Shown: positions 28,170 through 40,720 of the stretch, piece by piece | Position numbering within the stretch: the stretch's first letter is position 1 | How the letters are laid out: each line of letters starts with the position of its first letter | Assembly (NCBI RefSeq): GCF_002556635.1 | Contig: NZ_MWMO01000010.1 | Location: 1-64,000, forward strand | DNA length: 64,000 nt | DNA from: Novosphingobium sp. PC22D | Lineage (GTDB): Bacteria > Pseudomonadota > Alphaproteobacteria > Sphingomonadales > Sphingomonadaceae | Direction: 5' to 3' | Program-made: the position numbers and the translations under genes | Notes under the pieces: model-generated | What the model saw: only the letters and a program-made list of their open reading frames with translations | Told to the model about the DNA's origin: nothing | Databases searched by the model: none

Positions 28170-28778
28170 TCAGACCGGGCGGTTCTCGTTGCGGTTGCGC
28201 TCGGGCTCCATCGCCGCGACACCGTCCTCGTAGGAAATCTCGGCAAAGTCCATGCGCGTGCCGGCAAGCTGGTCGAGCACGTATTCGAGCTTTTCCGGGC
28301 CGCTCATCTTCTTGACGTCGTTCTTGTCGACGCCGGCGAGATCGAGTGTCTCCTTCCAGACGGTCGATTCATCGAGCGGGAGGACCTTGGCGACCACGCC
28401 GTTGCCGAGCGGGACCGTGTAGGTCTTCAGGAAGTCGATGTTGTTCGCGAAGAACACGTAAGTCCCTTCGGGTACGAGGTAGTCCGCAAGCACTTCTCCC
28501 GCGTCCTTGAGCCATGCGAAGTTGTGCAGGTAGCCGGCGAGCACGGGGATCGTCTTCGTCGCGGCGTCGGCGACAAGCAGGACCTGCTCGATCGAATAGG
28601 CCGGGGGGCGCGCCTCGTCGCCGACCTGATCCTGGAAGGCGAGGGCGATGTCGCCGCGGAAGCCGAAGGTCCCTGCCTTGGGAAGCGGTTCCTTGAGCAC
28701 GGCGTTGCGGAGGCGCTTCTGCTCGGCGAGAGGGCCGAGCGCGGTGTCTTCCAGCCGCACGGTTTCGAGTGTCGTCAT
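28170..28778 (-). CDS. Unknown protein with candidate NifA/sigma54 promoter
   Basis: I do not recognise this 202-residue protein. It is soluble, has no cysteine and no signal or membrane segment. Motif-like parts are TFGFRGDIALAFQDQVGDEARPP (36-58), VLAGYLHNFAWLKDAGEVLA (87-106), EGTYVFFANN (112-121) and GPEKLEYVLDQLAGTRM (165-181). The start is fixed by AAGGAGA 5 bases upstream of the ATG at 28778. It faces iscA across 284 bases holding two NifA sites and a candidate minus-strand sigma54 element. It is therefore probably co-induced with nif genes, which makes it a strong candidate for a new accessory function. Confidence 0.8.
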   Translation of the reverse strand: MTTLETVRLEDTALGPLAEQKRLRNAVLKEPLPKAGTFGFRGDIALAFQDQVGDEARPPAYSIEQVLLVADAATKTIPVLAGYLHNFAWLKDAGEVLADYLVPEGTYVFFANNIDFLKTYTVPLGNGVVAKVLPLDESTVWKETLDLAGVDKNDVKKMSGPEKLEYVLDQLAGTRMDFAEISYEDGVAAMEPERNRNENRPV

Positions 28779-28817
28779 GATGATCTCCTTGCGCGGGATT
28801 CGCTGCGACGACGCCAA

Positions 28818-28834
28818 CGCAAGAAACGGGCCGT
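28818..28834 (-). promoter_or_regulatory. Candidate sigma54 promoter of the unknown gene
   Basis: On the minus strand CGGCCCG-TTTC-TTGCG has GG and GC separated by ten bases and matches 9 of about 12 consensus positions of the -24/-12 element. It places a start near 28807, 29 bases before the ATG. The NifA sites then fall 88 and 119 bases upstream, a normal distance. Weaker than the four forward promoters. Confidence 0.6.
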
Positions 28835-28886
28835 TTTCGCGCACCGCGCATTTCCGCACGAGCAGGCGAGCGCACCGTCCCGGCTT

Positions 28887-28902
28887 TGTGTGCATCGCAA
28901 CA
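28887..28902. promoter_or_regulatory. NifA site 1 in the iscA/unknown divergent region
   Basis: Exact TGT-N10-ACA. The site is palindromic and can serve both directions: about 88 bases upstream of the minus-strand start and 142 upstream of the iscA start. Confidence 0.8.
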
Positions 28903-28917
28903 AGACCGTGTGACGAA

Positions 28918-28933
28918 TGTGCCAAAGCCGACA
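28918..28933. promoter_or_regulatory. NifA site 2 in the iscA/unknown divergent region
   Basis: Second exact TGT-N10-ACA, 31 bases (about three turns) from the first; roughly 111 bases upstream of the iscA start and 119 upstream of the divergent start. Confidence 0.8.
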
Positions 28934-29010
28934 CGCTTTGGTCGCATCGGAGGCGGGCCGACAACGAGCAAGCAGGGCGCAATCGGGCGATTCCGCCGAT
29001 CCGGAGAAAT

Positions 29011-29026
29011 TGGCACGCTCTTTGCT
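29011..29026 (+). promoter_or_regulatory. Sigma54 promoter of iscA-nifUSV
   Basis: TGGCACGCTCTTTGCT is a near-perfect -24/-12 element with GG-N10-GC, 37 bases before the iscA start. Confidence 0.92.
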
Positions 29027-29062
29027 GCAAGGTTCCCGCAAATCCGAAAGTGAGGGACCAGC

Positions 29063-29383
29063 ATGATCGTCCTTACCGACAGTGCCGTTGAAGCCGTTCG
29101 CAGCGCCATCGACAAGGCGGAGGCTGAGCCCGCCGGTCTTCGGATCCAGGTCGAGGCGGGCGGATGCGCCGGCTACAAGTACATGATGGGCCTCGTCGGC
29201 CAGCCCGAAGCCGACGACGCGGTGATCGCGAGCGGAGGCGTCAGCGTCTTCATCGATCCGATCAGCCAGCCGCTGATCGCGGGCACCACGATCGACTTCG
29301 TGGTCGCGCTCGAGGGCTCGGGTTTCACGTTCGAAAATCCCAACGCATCAAGCCGCTGCTCGTGCGGCAAGTCGTTCGGCTGA
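29063..29383 (+). CDS. IscA/HesB-type Fe-S carrier, nif-specific
   Basis: This 106-residue A-type carrier has the three family cysteines: one in [10 protein letters not shown] and two in the terminal CSCGKSFG. A-type proteins deliver Fe-S clusters to targets; the nif-linked form serves nitrogenase proteins. First gene of the iscA-nifU-nifS unit under its own sigma54 promoter. Confidence 0.93.
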   Translation: MIVLTDSAVEAVRSAIDKAEAEPAGLRIQVEAGGCAGYKYMMGLVGQPEADDAVIASGGVSVFIDPISQPLIAGTTIDFVVALEGSGFTFENPNASSRCSCGKSFG

Positions 29384-29396
29384 GGAGAAGCAGGTC

Positions 29397-30335
29397 ATGT
29401 GGGAATACAGCGACAAGGTGAAGGACTACTTCTTCAATCCCAAGAACAGCGGCGTGCTCGAGGACGCCGACGGCGTCGGCGACGTCGGCGCGATCTCCTG
29501 CGGTGATGCGCTCAGGCTGATGATCAAGGTCGAGGAAGCGACCCAGACCATCTCCGACGCGCGCTTCCAGACGTTCGGCTGCGGCTCGGCGATCGCCAGT
29601 TCCTCGGCGCTTACCGAACTGATCATCGGCAAGACCATCGAAGAAGCGATGCAGATTTCGAACCAGGACATCGCCGATTTCCTCGGAGGCCTGCCGCCCG
29701 AGAAAATGCACTGCTCGGTGATGGGCTACGAGGCGCTTCAGGCCGCCGTCGCCAACTATCGCGGCGAGGAATGGGTCGACGACCACGAGGAAGGCGCGCT
29801 GATCTGCAAATGCTTCGGCATCGACGAGGGCATGATCGAGCGGACCATTCGCGGCAACACGCTCACCAGTCTCGAAGAGATCACCAACTACACCAAGGCC
29901 GGCGGGGGTTGCGAGACCTGCGCCGAGGGCATCGAGGGCGTGTTGCAGCGCGTCAACGCCGAGATGGTCGAGGACGGGCTGATCGCCGCCGAGGACGCGT
30001 TCGTTCCGGGCGTCGCGCCGCGCCGCCGCAAGAAGGCCGCAGCCAAGGCCGCTGCCGCCGCCAAGGCCGGCGCGCCCAACGGCAAGGCGCCGCTCACGAC
30101 ACTGCAGAAGATCAGGCTGATCGAGGAAACGATCGAGCAGATCCGGCCCTCGCTGCAGCGCGACGGAGGCGACTGCGAACTGATCGACGTCGAGGGCAAC
30201 CGCGTCATCGTGCGGCTCACCGGCGCCTGCGTCGGCTGCCACTTGTCGAGCGCCACCATCGAGGGCGTGCAGGCGCGGCTCGTCGAGGCGGTCGGCATGC
30301 CGCTGCTGGTGGTCCCCGCCGCCCCCGTCCACTGA
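29397..30335 (+). CDS. nifU: Fe-S scaffold protein NifU
   Basis: This 312-residue modular NifU has an IscU-like domain (1-125) with Cys in [15 protein letters not shown] and MHCSVMG. A central bacterioferritin-associated-ferredoxin-type [2Fe-2S] domain carries CKCF and CETC, and a C-terminal Nfu domain carries CVGC. An Ala/Lys-rich linker separates the last two. It builds clusters for NifH and NifB using sulfur from NifS, which follows 23 bases later. Confidence 0.97.
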   Translation: MWEYSDKVKDYFFNPKNSGVLEDADGVGDVGAISCGDALRLMIKVEEATQTISDARFQTFGCGSAIASSSALTELIIGKTIEEAMQISNQDIADFLGGLPPEKMHCSVMGYEALQAAVANYRGEEWVDDHEEGALICKCFGIDEGMIERTIRGNTLTSLEEITNYTKAGGGCETCAEGIEGVLQRVNAEMVEDGLIAAEDAFVPGVAPRRRKKAAAKAAAAAKAGAPNGKAPLTTLQKIRLIEETIEQIRPSLQRDGGDCELIDVEGNRVIVRLTGACVGCHLSSATIEGVQARLVEAVGMPLLVVPAAPVH

Positions 30336-30358
30336 TCCGCCAAGAGGAGGTCACGCCC

Positions 30359-31573
30359 ATGGAACCGGTCTATCTCGACAACAACGCGACCACCCGCTGC
30401 GCGCCCGAAGTCGTGCAGGCGATGCTGCCCTACTTCTCCGAGCAGTTCGGCAACGCCTCTTCGATGCACGCCTTCGGCGCCGAGGTCGGCAGCGCGCTGG
30501 CGACCGCGCGCAAGCAGCTCCAGGCGCTGCTCGGTGCGGAATACGATCACGAGATCGTCTACACCTCGGGCGGCACCGAGGCGGACAACACCGCAATCCT
30601 CTCCGCGCTCGAGACGCAGACCGGCCGCGACGAGGTGATCACCTCCGCGGTCGAGCACCCTGCCGTGCTCGCGCTCGTCGGCCATCTCGAAAAGACCGGC
30701 CGCGCCAAGGTCCATGTGATTGGTGTCGACGCCAAGGGCCGCCTCGACGTGGAAGCCTATCGCAAGGCGCTCGGCCCCAGGACCGCGATCGTCTCGATCA
30801 TGTGGGCCAACAACGAGACCGGCACGATCTTCCCGGTCGAGCAGCTTGCCGAGATGGCGCACCAGGCCGGGGCGCTGTTCCACACCGATGCGGTGCAGGC
30901 GGTCGGCAAGATCGCGATGAACCTCGCCGAGAGCGAGATCGACATGCTCTCGCTCTCGGGCCACAAGCTCCACGCGCCCAAGGGCATCGGCGCGCTCTAT
31001 GTCCGCAAGGGCACGCGGCTGCGGCCGATGGTTCGCGGCGGCCACCAGGAGCGCGGACGGCGCGCGGGGACCGAGAACATCCCCGGCATCGTCGGCCTCG
31101 GCAAGGCGGCCGAACTCGCGCTGGCACACCTCGAGGACGAGCGCACCCGCGTCGCGGCGATGCGCGACCGGCTCGAACAGGGACTGCTCGAGGCGATCCC
31201 GAACAGCTTTCCGACCGGCGACGTCGACAACCGCCTGCCCAATACAGCCAACGTCGCGTTCGAGTATATCGAGGGCGAGGCGATCCTGCTGCTGATGAAC
31301 CGCGAGGGCATTGCCGCCAGCTCGGGCTCGGCCTGCACCTCGGGCAGCCTCGAGCCGAGCCACGTGCTGCGCGCGATGAACGTGCCCTACACCGCCGCGC
31401 ACGGCGCGATCCGCTTCTCGTTCAGCCGCGAAAACACCGACGCCGACGTCGACCGCGCGCTCGAGGCGATGCCGCCGATCATCGCGCGGCTGCGCGAGAT
31501 GAGCCCGTTCTGGAAGGAGCGCGAGAAGCTCGCTTCCGGCGAGGCCAGCGCCTTCAACCCGACTTACGCCTGA
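30359..31573 (+). CDS. nifS: Cysteine desulfurase NifS
   Basis: This 404-residue PLP enzyme takes sulfur from cysteine for nif Fe-S clusters. The start [11 protein letters not shown]-lysine region [11 protein letters not shown] and persulfide cysteine in [17 protein letters not shown] are all present. The last feature is the compact NifS/group I type. The preceding AGAGGAGG ribosome site supports the ATG at 30359. cysE in the same operon could supply its substrate. Confidence 0.97.
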   Translation: MEPVYLDNNATTRCAPEVVQAMLPYFSEQFGNASSMHAFGAEVGSALATARKQLQALLGAEYDHEIVYTSGGTEADNTAILSALETQTGRDEVITSAVEHPAVLALVGHLEKTGRAKVHVIGVDAKGRLDVEAYRKALGPRTAIVSIMWANNETGTIFPVEQLAEMAHQAGALFHTDAVQAVGKIAMNLAESEIDMLSLSGHKLHAPKGIGALYVRKGTRLRPMVRGGHQERGRRAGTENIPGIVGLGKAAELALAHLEDERTRVAAMRDRLEQGLLEAIPNSFPTGDVDNRLPNTANVAFEYIEGEAILLLMNREGIAASSGSACTSGSLEPSHVLRAMNVPYTAAHGAIRFSFSRENTDADVDRALEAMPPIIARLREMSPFWKEREKLASGEASAFNPTYA

Positions 31574-31584
31574 GGAGCCGTGCC

Positions 31585-32730
31585 ATGACCGCATTCCAGC
31601 ATCGCGTGATCATCAACGACAGCACTCTGCGCGACGGCGAGCAGTCGCCGGGCGTCGCCTTCAGCCTCGACGAGAAGCTGGCGATCGCCGCCGCGCTGGA
31701 ACTCGCGGGCGTCGACGAGATCGAGGCGGGAACGCCGGCGATGGGTATGGAGGACATCGAGGCGATCGCGGCGATGGCAGCGCAGGCCAGGGGCGCGCAG
31801 ATCATCCCCTGGTGCCGCGCGACCCGCGCCGATGTCGATGCGGCGGCGCGCTGCGGGGTGAACCGTGTGCACTTATCGGTGCCGGTCTCCGACCGCCAGA
31901 TCCGCGCCAAGTTCGGCACAGGCCGTGCCGACGTGCTCGCCCGGATCGAGGAAGTGGTCGGCTATGCGCTCGACCAGGGCCTCAAGGTCTCGATCGGCGG
32001 CGAGGACGCGAGCCGCGCCGACATCGATTTCCTCAAGCGGGTCGTCGTCGCGATCGAGCAGGCGGGCGGCCATCGCTTCCGCTATGCCGATACGCTCGGC
32101 GTGCTCGATCCCTTCGGCACGCGCGACATCTTCCGTGAGCTGGCGCGCGAGACCGACATCGAGCTCGAATTCCATGGCCACGATGATCTCGGGCTCGCGA
32201 CCGCGAACACGCTGGCGGCGGTGCGCGGCGGCGCGACCCACGTCAGCGTCTGCGTGCTCGGGCTCGGCGAACGCGCGGGCAATGCCCCGCTCGAGGAAGT
32301 CGCCGCCGGTATCGGCGAGACGCTTGGCCGCCCCACCGGGATCGACCTGACGCGGCTGCCCGCGCTCGCCGAGACGGTCGCGATTGCGGCCTGTCGGCCG
32401 ATCCCCGAGAACAAGCCGATTGTCGGCTCGATGGTCTTCAGCCACGAATCGGGCATCCACGTTTCGGGCCTGCTGCGCGATGCCGAGACCTACGAGGCGC
32501 TCGATCCCGCGCGCTTCGGGCGCGAGCGGCGCATCCTGCTCGGCCGCCATTCGGGCCGCGCGGCAGTGACTTCGAGCCTGCGCTCGATCGGCCTCGAGGC
32601 CGATCACCAGCGGCTCGAACGCATCCTCGCCGACGTGCGTGCCCGCGCGCTCGCCACCAAGCGCCCGGTCGAGCTTGCGGACCTCGCGCTGATCTATTGC
32701 CGCACCGGCATGGCCGACGGGATCGCATGA
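31585..32730 (+). CDS. nifV: Homocitrate synthase NifV
   Basis: This 381-residue protein condenses acetyl-CoA with 2-oxoglutarate to homocitrate, the organic ligand of FeMo-cofactor. [15 protein letters not shown] near residue 12, the [15 protein letters not shown] metal-binding segment and [14 protein letters not shown] mark the DRE-TIM homocitrate/isopropylmalate synthase family. There is no leucine-regulatory domain, as expected for NifV. Its stop overlaps the cysE start. Confidence 0.96.
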   Translation: MTAFQHRVIINDSTLRDGEQSPGVAFSLDEKLAIAAALELAGVDEIEAGTPAMGMEDIEAIAAMAAQARGAQIIPWCRATRADVDAAARCGVNRVHLSVPVSDRQIRAKFGTGRADVLARIEEVVGYALDQGLKVSIGGEDASRADIDFLKRVVVAIEQAGGHRFRYADTLGVLDPFGTRDIFRELARETDIELEFHGHDDLGLATANTLAAVRGGATHVSVCVLGLGERAGNAPLEEVAAGIGETLGRPTGIDLTRLPALAETVAIAACRPIPENKPIVGSMVFSHESGIHVSGLLRDAETYEALDPARFGRERRILLGRHSGRAAVTSSLRSIGLEADHQRLERILADVRARALATKRPVELADLALIYCRTGMADGIA

Positions 32731-33476
32731 TGCCGCTGGCGACGCTCTCCGACCGGGTAGCTCCGACGCGTCCACGGCGCGCCTCGCTCGCCGCGCTGAT
32801 CCGCGACGACATCGCCTGCGTCGCCGCGCGCGATCCGGCGGCGGGCGGGCCGCTGGAGATCGTGCTGACTTATCCCGGCGTCCACGCAATTGTGTGGCAC
32901 CGCATCGCAAATCGCCTGTGGGGCGCGGGCCTGCGCTTTCCTGCGCGGTTCCTCGCCTGGTTCGCGCGGCTCGTGACCAACGTCGACATCCATCCCGCCG
33001 CGACCATCGGCGCGCGTTTCTTCATCGATCACGGCGCCGGCGTCGTCATTGGCGAGACCGCCGAAATCGGCGCGGACGTCACCTTGTACCACGGCGTCAC
33101 CCTGGGCGGCACGAGCTGGTCGCCGGGCAAGCGCCACCCGACGCTCGAGGACGGCGTCCTGGTCGGCTGCGGCGCCAAGATCCTGGGGCCGATCACGATC
33201 GGCATGGGCGCGCGCGTCGGCGCAAACTCCGTTGTCGTCGATCCGGTGCCGCCCGAGGCGACCGTGATCGGCATTCCCGGGCGGATCGTGCGCGATCCCG
33301 CCGAGCGCCGCCGTGTCGGTGGCGGGCGGATCGACCTTGACCATCACCTCATGCCCGACCCTGTCGGCGAGGCGATCTCCGAGCTGCTCGACCGTCTCGA
33401 TTTCCTCGAACTGCGCCTCGCCCACCGCGAGGGGCGCGAACCCGTCTGCAAGGAGCACGATCATGAGCCTGCTTGA
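32727..33476 (+). CDS. cysE: Serine O-acetyltransferase (CysE/NifP type)
   Basis: This 249-residue protein has left-handed beta-helix hexapeptide repeats (about 95-195) with [29 protein letters not shown] and [14 protein letters not shown]. It makes O-acetylserine, the precursor of cysteine. A dedicated copy in nif clusters (nifP in Azotobacter) raises cysteine for NifS. It overlaps nifV by 4 bases and nifW by 14. Confidence 0.93.
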   Translation: MMPLATLSDRVAPTRPRRASLAALIRDDIACVAARDPAAGGPLEIVLTYPGVHAIVWHRIANRLWGAGLRFPARFLAWFARLVTNVDIHPAATIGARFFIDHGAGVVIGETAEIGADVTLYHGVTLGGTSWSPGKRHPTLEDGVLVGCGAKILGPITIGMGARVGANSVVVDPVPPEATVIGIPGRIVRDPAERRRVGGGRIDLDHHLMPDPVGEAISELLDRLDFLELRLAHREGREPVCKEHDHEPA

Positions 33477-33804
33477 CGATCTCCAGGCGCTGTCGAGCGC
33501 GGAAGATTTCTTCGCCTTCCTCGACGTGCCCTACGAACCCGAAGTGGTGCAGGTCGCGCGGCTGCACATCCTGCGCCGCATGGGCCAGTATCTCGCGGGC
33601 AGCGAAGTCGAAGGCGCGCTGGCCGAGGCGGACGACGCCGCGCTGCTCGCGCTGTGCCGCGAGCACCTGGCGCAGGCTTATGCCGACTTCGTCGCCTCGA
33701 GCCCGATCGAGCAGCGCCTGTTCAAGGTGCACAAGGATGCGATCGCGCCCAAGCCCGAAGCCAACCGCCCCTTCGTTCCGCTGACAGCCCTGACGGGAGA
33801 CTGA
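33463..33804 (+). CDS. nifW: Nitrogenase-stabilising protein NifW
   Basis: This 113-residue NifW has [17 protein letters not shown] near residue 11, [13 protein letters not shown] near 32 and a terminal [10 protein letters not shown] region. NifW interacts with the MoFe protein and is thought to protect it from O2. The start has AGGAG 7 bases upstream inside the end of cysE. fixA begins 3 bases after its stop. Confidence 0.94.
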   Translation: MSLLDDLQALSSAEDFFAFLDVPYEPEVVQVARLHILRRMGQYLAGSEVEGALAEADDAALLALCREHLAQAYADFVASSPIEQRLFKVHKDAIAPKPEANRPFVPLTALTGD

Positions 33805-33807
33805 CCC

Positions 33808-34665
33808 ATGCATATCGTGGTTTGCATCAAGCAGGTGCCGGACAGCGCGCAGATCCGGGTCCATCCGGTGACCAATACGATCATGCGCCAGGGGGTGCCG
33901 ACGATCATCAACCCCTATGACCTGTTCGCGCTCGAAGAGGCGCTGCGGCTCAAGGACAAGTTCGGCGCCACCGTCACCGTGCTGACGATGGGCCCGCCGA
34001 CCGCGGCGGATTCGCTGCGCAAGACGCTGACTTTCGGCGCGGACCGCGCGGTGCTGCTGACCGACCGCTATTTCGCCGGATCGGACACGCTGGCGACGAG
34101 CTATGCACTGTCGATGGCGCTCGGCAAGATCGCCGAGGAATTCGGCAAGCCCGAGATCATCTTCACCGGCAAGCAGACCATCGACGGCGACACCGCGCAG
34201 GTCGGCCCCGGCATCGCCAAGCGGCTCGGCTACAATCAGCTCACCTACATCGCGAGGATTTCCGAGGTCGATCTCGATGCGGCGACCATCCGCGTCGAGC
34301 GGCGCGCCGAGGGCGGCGTGCAGGATCTCGTCTCGTCCTTCCCGGTGCTGATCACGATGCTGGAAGCCAGCAACGAGATGCGCCGCGGAACGATCGAGAA
34401 CGCGCTCGGCGCGGCGCGCGCCGAGGTCGTCACATGGAACGCCGAGGCGGTGGGCATCGAGGACCTGACCAAGTGCGGCCTGAGGGGCTCGCCGACCATC
34501 GTCAAGAAGGTCTTCGCCCCCACCGCGCGCGCGGAAAAGGCCGAGATCGTCGAAGCCGAAGGCGGTGTCGACGCCAAGGCGGCGGCGCTTGTCGAAGCGA
34601 TTTTCGCGAAGGCGCCGGGCATCGAGGGCGATCTGCTCGAACTCGCCGGCGAACACTACGTCTGA
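33808..34665 (+). CDS. fixA: Electron-transfer flavoprotein beta subunit FixA
   Basis: This 285-residue EtfB-like subunit has [15 protein letters not shown] at the start and [19 protein letters not shown] near residue 114. With FixB, FixC and FixX it forms the FixABCX complex that bifurcates NADH electrons, sending low-potential electrons to ferredoxin for nitrogenase and high-potential electrons to quinone. First of four contiguous fix genes. Confidence 0.95.
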   Translation: MHIVVCIKQVPDSAQIRVHPVTNTIMRQGVPTIINPYDLFALEEALRLKDKFGATVTVLTMGPPTAADSLRKTLTFGADRAVLLTDRYFAGSDTLATSYALSMALGKIAEEFGKPEIIFTGKQTIDGDTAQVGPGIAKRLGYNQLTYIARISEVDLDAATIRVERRAEGGVQDLVSSFPVLITMLEASNEMRRGTIENALGAARAEVVTWNAEAVGIEDLTKCGLRGSPTIVKKVFAPTARAEKAEIVEAEGGVDAKAAALVEAIFAKAPGIEGDLLELAGEHYV

Positions 34666-34679
34666 AGGAGGCACGTACC

Positions 34680-35777
34680 ATGGCCGAAGACAAGAAGCCC
34701 GCACCCGCGGCTGGCGGCCGGGCCCAGACCAAGAAAGAGCTGCCCGAGCATTTCAAGGCGTACAAGCACGTCTGGGTGGCCGTCGAGATCGAGCACGGAC
34801 AAGTGCATCCGGTCTCGTTCGAACTGCTCGGCGAGGGGCGCAAGCTTGCCGACAAGCGCGGCGTCGAACTCGCCGCGGTGGTCATGGGCGATGATCGCGA
34901 GAGTCTCGAGGCGGCGGCCAGGGCGGCATTCGAATACGGCGCGGACTGCGCCTATCTCGCCTGCGATCCCGCGCTGAAGCACTATCGCAACGAGGCCGCG
35001 ACGCGGGTGCTGACCGACATCGTCAACACCTACAAGCCGGAGATCCTGCTGCTGGGCGCGACCAATCTCGGCCGCGATCTGGCGGGCTCGGTCGCCACCA
35101 CGCTGCAGACGGGCCTCACCGCCGACTGCACCGAGCTGGCGATCGACGAGGAAGGCTCGCTCGCGGCGACGCGCCCGACCTTCGGCGGTTCGCTGCTGTG
35201 CACCATCTTCACGCTCAACTTCCGTCCGCAGATGGCCACGGTGCGTCCGCGCGTCCTCGCCATGCCCGAGCGCGAGGAGGGCCGGCAGGGCCGGATCGTC
35301 GAAGTCACGCCCGGCCTCGTCGAAGACGACATCGTCACCAAGGTGCTTGATTTCATCGCCGACCGCGACAGCGACCAGGCGCAGCTTCCCTATGCCGACA
35401 TCGTCGTCGCGGGCGGGCTGGGGCTCGGCTCGGTCGAGAACTTCCAGCTCGTGAAGGACCTCGCAGAAGTGCTCGGCGCCGAATACGGCGGCTCGCGGCC
35501 GCTGGTGCAGAAAGGCTGGATCACCTCGGACCGCCAGATCGGCCAGACCGGCAAGACCATCCGCCCCAAGCTCTACATCGCCGCGGGCATCTCGGGCGCG
35601 ATCCAGCATCGTGTCGGCGTCGAGGGCGCCGATGTGATCGTCGCGATCAACACCGATCCTGACGCGCCGATCTTCGCCTTCGCGCATCTCGGCATCGTCG
35701 CCGATGCCGTCACGCTCCTTCCCGCGCTCACCGCGGCATTCGCCGCGCGCCTGCGCGTCAACCGTCTCGCAAGCTGA
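34680..35777 (+). CDS. fixB: Electron-transfer flavoprotein alpha subunit FixB
   Basis: This 365-residue EtfA-like subunit has [24 protein letters not shown] near residue 123 and the C-terminal FAD-binding region [33 protein letters not shown] and [10 protein letters not shown]. The first 25 residues are a Lys/Ala/Pro-rich extension. The ATG at 34680 has GAAGGAGG upstream. Confidence 0.95.
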   Translation: MAEDKKPAPAAGGRAQTKKELPEHFKAYKHVWVAVEIEHGQVHPVSFELLGEGRKLADKRGVELAAVVMGDDRESLEAAARAAFEYGADCAYLACDPALKHYRNEAATRVLTDIVNTYKPEILLLGATNLGRDLAGSVATTLQTGLTADCTELAIDEEGSLAATRPTFGGSLLCTIFTLNFRPQMATVRPRVLAMPEREEGRQGRIVEVTPGLVEDDIVTKVLDFIADRDSDQAQLPYADIVVAGGLGLGSVENFQLVKDLAEVLGAEYGGSRPLVQKGWITSDRQIGQTGKTIRPKLYIAAGISGAIQHRVGVEGADVIVAINTDPDAPIFAFAHLGIVADAVTLLPALTAAFAARLRVNRLAS

Positions 35778-35787
35778 GGAGGCACCG

Positions 35788-37101
35788 ATGGGCCAGTTCG
35801 ACAAGCCGTTCGACGCGATCGTGGTGGGGGCAGGGCCCTCGGGCAACGCCGCCGCATACGTCATGGCGCGCGAGGGTCTCAATGTCCTGCAGATCGAGCG
35901 CGGAGAGTATTCGGGCTCGAAGAACGTGCAGGGCGCGATTCTCTATTCCGACGCGCTCGAAAAGATCATCCCCGATTTCCGCGAGGAAGCGCCGCTCGAG
36001 CGTCACGTCATCGAGCAGCGCATGTGGATGATGGACGACGCATCGCATTCGGGCATGCATTACCGCTCGAACGACTTCAACGAGGAGAAGCCCAACCGCT
36101 ACACGATCCTGCGCGCGCAGTTCGACAAGTGGTTCTCGTCCAAGGTCAAGGAAGCGGGCGCGCTGGTGCTTTACGAGACCACCGTGACCGAACTGGTCAA
36201 GGACCTTTCGGGCAAGGTGATCGGCGTGCGCACCGATCGCCAGGGCGCGCCGATCATGGCGAACGTCGTGATCCTCGCCGAGGGCGTCAACGGCCTGGTC
36301 GGCCAGCGCTCGGGCCTGCGTCCCGAAGTCGGCGCCGACACCGTCGCGCTCGCGGTCAAGGAAATGCATTTCCTGCCGCGCGAGACGATCGAGGCGCGCT
36401 TCAATCTCAAGGGCAACGAGGGCGTGGTGATCGAGGCGATGGGCACGATCACCAAAGGCATGACCGGAACCGGGTTTCTCTATACCAACGAGGAATCGAT
36501 CTCGGTCGGCATCGGCTGCATCGTATCCGACTTCGCGACGAGCGGGGTGACGCCCAACGAACTGCTCGAGGCGTTCAAGGCGCATCCCTCGATCAAGCCG
36601 CTACTCGAAGGCTCGGAAGTCAAGGAATATGCAGCGCATCTCATTCCCGAGGGTGGCTACAAGGCGATCCCGCAGCTCACGGGCGCGGGCTGGGTGGTCG
36701 TCGGCGACGCCGGCCAGTTCGTCAACGCGGTGCACCGCGAGGGCTCGAACCTCGCGATGACCACTGGGCGCGTCGCCGCCGAGACGGTGATCGCGCTCAC
36801 TCGTAAGCGCGAAGAGATGTCGGCCGCCAATCTCGCCGACTACGAGAAGCGGCTGGGCGAGACTTTCGTGATGAAGGACCTCAAGAAATACAAGGGCATC
36901 CCCGAGCTGCTCCATCGCAAGAAGGGGGCGTTCTTCGGCGCCTATCCGCAGCTCGTCAGCCAGGCGATGCAGACCTGGTTCCGCGTCGACGGCGTCGACA
37001 AGGTTTCCAAGGAAAAGGCGATCTACAGCAATTTTCGCAAGACCCGCACCTTGCGCGGGATGATGGGCGACGCGTTCCGCCTGGTCATGGCGTGGCGCTG
37101 A
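35788..37101 (+). CDS. fixC: FixC flavoprotein (ETF-quinone oxidoreductase-like)
   Basis: This 437-residue flavoprotein has the FAD-binding motif [14 protein letters not shown] near residue 11, [13 protein letters not shown] near 38 and [22 protein letters not shown] near 302. FixC resembles ETF:ubiquinone oxidoreductase and carries the quinone-directed branch of the bifurcating complex. It directly follows fixB with GAGGAGG before the ATG. Confidence 0.95.
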   Translation: MGQFDKPFDAIVVGAGPSGNAAAYVMAREGLNVLQIERGEYSGSKNVQGAILYSDALEKIIPDFREEAPLERHVIEQRMWMMDDASHSGMHYRSNDFNEEKPNRYTILRAQFDKWFSSKVKEAGALVLYETTVTELVKDLSGKVIGVRTDRQGAPIMANVVILAEGVNGLVGQRSGLRPEVGADTVALAVKEMHFLPRETIEARFNLKGNEGVVIEAMGTITKGMTGTGFLYTNEESISVGIGCIVSDFATSGVTPNELLEAFKAHPSIKPLLEGSEVKEYAAHLIPEGGYKAIPQLTGAGWVVVGDAGQFVNAVHREGSNLAMTTGRVAAETVIALTRKREEMSAANLADYEKRLGETFVMKDLKKYKGIPELLHRKKGAFFGAYPQLVSQAMQTWFRVDGVDKVSKEKAIYSNFRKTRTLRGMMGDAFRLVMAWR

Positions 37102-37126
37102 GCCTCAAGGAAAGGAGAGACCGGCA

Positions 37127-37435
37127 ATGAACATGGTGACCACGGCCCCGCCGCGCGCGAAAGTGGAGGAGAAGCTCTTCCAGAACCGCTACCTCGTCGA
37201 TGCCGGCCGCCCGCATATCCGCGTCAAGCCGCACGAGACGCCGTCCGCGAGTTTGGTCGCGATGACGACGCTGTGCCCGGCGGGCTGCTATTCGCAGACC
37301 GAGAGCGGGCAGGTGGAAGTGGCCGCCGACGGCTGCCTCGAATGCGGCACCTGCCGCATTCTCACGCGCGAGACCGGGGAGATCGAATGGAACTACCCGC
37401 GCGGCGGTTTCGGCGTACTGTACAAGTTCGGCTGA
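37127..37435 (+). CDS. fixX: Ferredoxin-like protein FixX
   Basis: This 102-residue protein carries a [4Fe-4S] site formed by cysteines in CPAGCYSQ and [11 protein letters not shown], like the Fe-S domain fused to ETF:quinone oxidoreductases. It completes FixABCX. The upstream GAAAGGAGAG supports the ATG at 37127. It is the last gene before the 174-base nifA upstream region. Confidence 0.93.
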   Translation: MNMVTTAPPRAKVEEKLFQNRYLVDAGRPHIRVKPHETPSASLVAMTTLCPAGCYSQTESGQVEVAADGCLECGTCRILTRETGEIEWNYPRGGFGVLYKFG

Positions 37436-37488
37436 CCTCTTGCACTTGTGAAGTCGAGAAGCGTCATCAAGCGATCGAATGTTTAGAT

Positions 37489-37509
37489 TTGACTTGGCGA
37501 ATCGGTCAA
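37489..37509. promoter_or_regulatory. Inverted repeat upstream of nifA
   Basis: TTGAC and GTCAA half-sites (TTTGAC/GTCAAA including flanks) are separated by 11 bases, about 100 bases before the nifA start. The half-sites resemble those of FNR/FixK, but the spacing does not fit, so the binding factor is unknown. No sigma54 element is seen in the fixX-nifA gap. Confidence 0.35.
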
Positions 37510-37609
37510 AGCCTGCGACTCTTCCGGACTTGAACTTAGGGCACCGCGAAACGCGCGGGCCAAGGTCCCGAAACGGAGAGGCTAGACCTGTCGGCGGAAG
37601 GATTCCGTC

Positions 37610-39355
<1,746 letters not shown>

Positions 39356-39421
39356 ACGCGTGCCCTCGCGGGATGGCACGGAACGCGGCTGCGATGTTCC
39401 ATCCGGGCGTCCGGCGGAGAT

Positions 39422-40720
39422 TCAAGCCAAGGCGTTTCGATACGTCGCCGATCCCAGGGCCTTTCGCGCAAGCCAAAGGTGGACGATGGGCCATATGCCG
39501 AGAAGGCAGCACCATGTCAGTGCCGTTCGAAGCGCTTCCTTGCCGACGCCGGCGGAAGCATAGACGTCGCTAAGGACGCCGACGAACAGCGGCCCGGCAC
39601 CCGTGCCCAGCAGGCTCACGAAGAAAGTCAGGACGGCGACGGCCCGCGCCCGCAATCCCGGCGGGACGAGAATCTGCACCAGGGCGAATGCCGGGCCGAG
39701 AAACGCGCTGCTGAACAGGCTTCCGCCGAAGTTGAAGGCCAGGGACGCCGCTTGCGTCGTCGAGACGACCGTCGCGAGCTTCAGCAAGGCGGTCAGGACG
39801 GTGCAGGCAATCCCGTAGAGAAGGACCGCTCCCACGCCGCGGCGATACAGCCTGTCACCGACGTAGCCGCCGGCAATCGTCCCCAGGATTGACGCCGTCC
39901 CGCTGACCAGGCCGAACAGCAATCCCACTTGCGCGATCGTCAGCCCGTAGGAGCGCATGTAGAACGAGGGCAGCCACTGCTGCATTCCGTAGCCGAAGAA
40001 GGAACTGGTGGCGATCGCGAGGACGAGCTGAAGATAGACCGGGCGGGCGCGGATCAGTTCGATGATCGTCGCGGGATCGCCTTCGCGCCCGGCCGGGGCC
40101 GGTGCGGGATTCCTCGTTCTGGCGGGTTCGCGCAAGGTCAGGAAAACGATCACGCCAAGCAGGACTCCGGGCACCCCCATGGCAAGGAACGTCCCTCTCC
40201 AACCCAGCGCGGCGACGAGCCATCCCCCGACGATCAGGCCGGCAATCGAACCGAGACTCCCCCCGGCGGTGATGATGCCCAACGCTCTTGATCGCCATTC
40301 GGCCGGGATGAAATCCGTGATCATCGAGTGCGAGGGCGGAAGGCACCCGGCTTCGCCGATCCCGACGCCGACGCGCGCGAGCGTGAGATGGAGAAGGTTC
40401 TGGGCAAGGCCGCACAGCGCGGTCATGGCGCTCCAGATGATCAACGCGGCTCCGACGATATTTCGCCGCACCGAGCGATCCGCGTAGGCGGCGATGGGAA
40501 TGCCCAGCGTGGCGTACAGCGCCGCGAAGGCGAATCCGGACAAGAGTCCGAGCTGCGTGTCGGAAAGCTGAAGCTCCGCCTTGATGGCGGGCATCATGAC
40601 CGAGAATACCAGCCGGTCCATGAGATTGACCGCGTTGACGAGCGCGAGCAAGCCCACCACGTACCACAGATAGGCTTTCGAATAGGGCTCTTCGTCCGGC
40701 GAAGTGAGCGGGCGGCTCAT
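39422..40720 (-). CDS. MFS transporter, spinster-like
   Basis: This 432-residue carrier has 12 predicted membrane segments, the early LMDRLVFSVMMPAIKAEL motif (LNxxDR-like) and YADRSVRRN in the loop after TM2. This group of spinster-like MFS proteins is very common in sphingomonads. Substrate unknown; a coupled CoA transferase upstream (overlap 4 bases) suggests an organic acid or degradation intermediate. It converges on nifA and marks the right edge of the nif island. Confidence 0.88.
   Translation of the reverse strand: MSRPLTSPDEEPYSKAYLWYVVGLLALVNAVNLMDRLVFSVMMPAIKAELQLSDTQLGLLSGFAFAALYATLGIPIAAYADRSVRRNIVGAALIIWSAMTALCGLAQNLLHLTLARVGVGIGEAGCLPPSHSMITDFIPAEWRSRALGIITAGGSLGSIAGLIVGGWLVAALGWRGTFLAMGVPGVLLGVIVFLTLREPARTRNPAPAPAGREGDPATIIELIRARPVYLQLVLAIATSSFFGYGMQQWLPSFYMRSYGLTIAQVGLLFGLVSGTASILGTIAGGYVGDRLYRRGVGAVLLYGIACTVLTALLKLATVVSTTQAASLAFNFGGSLFSSAFLGPAFALVQILVPPGLRARAVAVLTFFVSLLGTGAGPLFVGVLSDVYASAGVGKEALRTALTWCCLLGIWPIVHLWLARKALGSATYRNALA

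Noticed and set aside
37541..37565. GG...GC pairing upstream of nifA as a sigma54 promoter
   Set aside because: The best candidate (around AGGGCACCGCG) has 11 bases between the doublets and lacks the TTGC element, so nifA autoactivation through sigma54 is not supported.
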